The position numbers were made by a program, and so were the translations under genes. Shown in pieces: positions 62,275 through 64,000 of a stretch of DNA of 64,000 nt (positions within the stretch are counted from its first letter, which is position 1; every line of letters starts with the position of its first letter). This DNA comes from Algoriphagus alkaliphilus. Lineage in GTDB: Bacteria; Bacteroidota; Bacteroidia; Cytophagales; Cyclobacteriaceae. Below the pieces are notes generated by a model, which was not told where the DNA came from, made no database searches, and worked only from the letters and a program-made list of their open reading frames with translations. Location: assembly GCF_900103735.1 (NCBI RefSeq), contig NZ_FMXE01000011.1:62001-126000 (forward strand). Direction: 5' to 3'.

Positions 62275-63438
62275 ATGAAGTTGATCGAAGTTGCCACGCC
62301 TGCCCATCAGAAAGAATTTATCGAGATGGCAGTAGCGTTATATAAAAACGAAAAAAACTGGATCCGACCGCTTGACGCAGATATTGAGGGACTTTTTCAC
62401 CCCGAAACAAATAAGCTTTTCCGCAATGGTGCTAAATCAAAACGCTGGTTGCTGGAAGATGAAAAGGGGCAGACCATCGGTCGGGTAGCAGCTTTTGTCA
62501 ATCCAAAGATGAAGGAAAAGCAGCCGACTGGAGGCTTGGGATTTTTCGAATGCATAAACGACCAATCCGCAGCTTTCCTGCTTTTTGATACGGCAAAGTC
62601 TTGGCTCCAAAGCGAAGGAATGGAAGCGATGGACGGCCCGATCAACTTCGGTGAGCGTGATAAATGGTGGGGACTTTTGGCGGATGGGTTCACGGAACCG
62701 AACTACAATATGCCATGGAATTTTCCGTACTACCAAAAGTTCTTTGAGGATTACGGTTTCCAGCTTTACTTCAAGCAATACACTTACATGCGCCCGGTGC
62801 AGGATCTGGGCTTTGATGAAAAAATGATCCAACGAGCAAACGCCATTATGGCGAATCCGGATTATTCTTTTCGATACATCAAAGGGAAAGAGCTACAGGA
62901 AAAAGTGCCGGAGTACTTCATGACAGTTTATAATAAAGCTTGGGCTCGCCACATGGGGAAGTCCATTGCTTTAAAAGAAGCTCAACTCATGTTTGGCAAG
63001 ATGAAGCCGATCATCGATCCGCGGTTAATTTACTTTGCCTTCTTCAAGGACGAACCTGCCGGATTCTTTATTCAAATCCCTGAAATCAATCAGATTTTCA
63101 AACATGTCAATGGGAAAATGGACCTGTTCGGAAAGCTGAAGTTCCTGTGGTACAAGACCTTTTCTCCTCCCAATAAAATGCTCGGCCTGGTCTTTGGCGT
63201 AGTACCGGAGCATCAGGGTAAAGGGGTGGAAAGTGCCATGATCATCAGCTATGATAAGATGAGTGGAAAGGCCTCTTTCCCTTACAAAACCATTGAAATG
63301 AATTGGATCGGAGATTTCAATCCCAAGATGATGCGGGTCTGTGAACAACTCTTGGCGACGATCTATAAAACACACCATACGTATCGGTATCTATTTGATC
63401 GGGAAAAACCGTTTGAACGACACCCTATCTTTGATTAA
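62275..63438 (+). CDS. GNAT-like N-acetyltransferase family protein
   Basis: 387 residues of a family common in Bacteroidota: EVATPAHQKEFIEMAVALYKNEKNWIRPLD near the start and VVPEHQGKGVESAMIISYDKM, an acetyl-CoA loop-like segment (Q-x-K-G), near residue 310. The middle has conserved aromatic runs (PINFGERDKWWGLLADGF). Likely an acyltransferase acting on an unknown acceptor; assignment is at fold level only. Confidence 0.75.
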   Translation: MKLIEVATPAHQKEFIEMAVALYKNEKNWIRPLDADIEGLFHPETNKLFRNGAKSKRWLLEDEKGQTIGRVAAFVNPKMKEKQPTGGLGFFECINDQSAAFLLFDTAKSWLQSEGMEAMDGPINFGERDKWWGLLADGFTEPNYNMPWNFPYYQKFFEDYGFQLYFKQYTYMRPVQDLGFDEKMIQRANAIMANPDYSFRYIKGKELQEKVPEYFMTVYNKAWARHMGKSIALKEAQLMFGKMKPIIDPRLIYFAFFKDEPAGFFIQIPEINQIFKHVNGKMDLFGKLKFLWYKTFSPPNKMLGLVFGVVPEHQGKGVESAMIISYDKMSGKASFPYKTIEMNWIGDFNPKMMRVCEQLLATIYKTHHTYRYLFDREKPFERHPIFD

Positions 63439-63520
63439 GTACGAAGTGCGAGGGAAGAAATACGAGGCTTTTTTGAACCTCAAACTTAATTTTCCTAATT
63501 GAGGTGAATGAGTCTTAATT

Positions 63521-63610
63521 TCGAATGTCGAATGACGAGCATCGAATGATGAAGTAAAACCTGGCTTTCTGACCAATCTTTCAATTTTCCAATATTTCAA
63601 TTTTACAATC
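63521..63610. repeat. Micro-repeat and AT-rich tract upstream of the PfkB gene
   Basis: 63521-63554 has imperfect copies of TCGAATG(A); 63574-63610 (CAATCTTTCAATTTTCCAA, then TATTTCAATTTTACAATC) is of the same type as the arm at 58439-58473. It ends 6 bases before the ATG at 63617. Confidence 0.45.
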
Positions 63611-63616
63611 CTATAG

Positions 63617-64000
63617 ATGAAAAAATACGACGTAACAGGCATCGGTAATGCCTTGGTAGATATCGAGTTCAAAGTAAAAGACCAGTTTTTCTTGGACAAT
63701 AAGGTCGAAAAAGGCTTGATGACCTTAGTGGATGGGGAGCGTCAAAACTCACTCATGCAAGTCATCAATACCGAAGAGGCCAAAAAGCAGGCGGGAGGCT
63801 CAGCTGCAAATTCGGTGGTTGCAGTTAGTCAGTTCGGAGGGAAATCCTACTATTGCTTTCGTGTAGCTAACGATGAATTGGGGCATTTTTACTTAAAGGA
63901 TTTGCAGGATTCAGGGGTAGACTCGGCTCTTACAGAGTCAAACCTTCAGGACGGAATCACCGGTAAATGCCTAGTGATGGTGACCGAAGATTCCGAGCGG
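63617..64000 (+). CDS. PfkB-family kinase, adenosine kinase-like (5' part)
   Basis: The ATG at 63617 opens a frame of 128 codons that runs off the window. KKYDVTGIGNALVDIEFKV is the typical start of the Bacteroidota adenosine/sugar kinase group, and QAGGSAANSVVAVSQFGGKSYY is the first PfkB signature (GG-x-x-N). The second signature with the catalytic aspartate lies beyond the window. Likely phosphorylates adenosine or a related nucleoside/sugar. Confidence 0.85.
   Translation, partial: MKKYDVTGIGNALVDIEFKVKDQFFLDNKVEKGLMTLVDGERQNSLMQVINTEEAKKQAGGSAANSVVAVSQFGGKSYYCFRVANDELGHFYLKDLQDSGVDSALTESNLQDGITGKCLVMVTEDSER

Noticed and set aside
1..64000. CRISPR array, rRNA operon, prophage or complete insertion sequence
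   Set aside because: No regular repeat-spacer pattern, rRNA-like sequence, phage structural genes or transposase frame was found on reading both strands.

Overview
The window looks like the chromosome of a Bacteroidota member, most likely Cytophagales and close to the Algoriphagus/Cyclobacteriaceae group. The evidence is family-level: OmpA proteins with thrombospondin type-3 repeats, a fused E1 alpha/beta 2-oxoacid dehydrogenase, a GH133-GT4-GH57 glycogen cluster, DUF4199-like and PQQ-propeller proteins, sparse Shine-Dalgarno sequences, and -7 promoter boxes of the TAnnTTTG type in front of several genes. No marker gene here fixes the genus, so this placement is an inference.

Layout. 1-3143 is the end of a threonine operon (thrA 3' part, thrB, thrC). 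3109-6620 is an AT-rich accessory segment on the minus strand: a VapBC-like toxin-antitoxin pair, a Fic AMP-transferase with a perfect palindrome at its start, a four-helix membrane protein, a membrane-anchored HExxH protein resembling DUF922 putative proteases, and the internally deleted remnant of a GH43 glycosidase. 6636-18000 returns to housekeeping: polyprenyl synthase, an acyltransferase coupled to gpsA, two tandem PQQ-type sugar dehydrogenase lipoproteins, fbp, an aspartate kinase and a Tat-exported Gfo/Idh/MocA oxidoreductase. 17318-19174 is a compact LMW phosphatase / fructosamine-kinase / GNAT operon. 19360-22899 is waaA-rsgA-phosphoribosyltransferase-panB.

25195-29618 is a glycogen/alpha-glucan operon, followed by a 46-codon small ORF and tRNA-His. 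30116-40627 holds dihydroorotase, a DEAD-box helicase, an M28 peptidase, gcvP, lipA, a probable outer-membrane protein, OsmC and L-serine dehydratase. 40616-45565 carries a upp / Ca-Na antiporter / membrane-protein operon and two tandem OmpA-TSP3 porin-like proteins. 45738-53764 runs on the plus strand: M42-like peptidase, hpt, adk, obgE, grpE, dnaJ (with only two of the four usual zinc motifs), a secreted protein and a NatAB-like ABC exporter.

53765-54642 is a gene-free graveyard with the N-terminal remnant of a Dps ferritin and a possible group II intron 3' scar. The right end has a sensor kinase, the E1 fusion, rimO, a RelBE-like pair, two beta-barrel proteins, a GNAT-like protein and the 5' part of a PfkB-family sugar/adenosine kinase.

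The metabolic genes link aspartate-family amino acids (thrABC, aspartate kinase), one-carbon and serine/glycine metabolism (gcvP, lipA for its lipoyl partner, sdaA) and nucleotide salvage (upp, hpt, adk). The best candidates for something undescribed are the Fic / membrane protein / HExxH-protein operon, the 46-aa ORF with its own terminator, and the nested-hairpin repeat at the 3' end of the GH57 gene.
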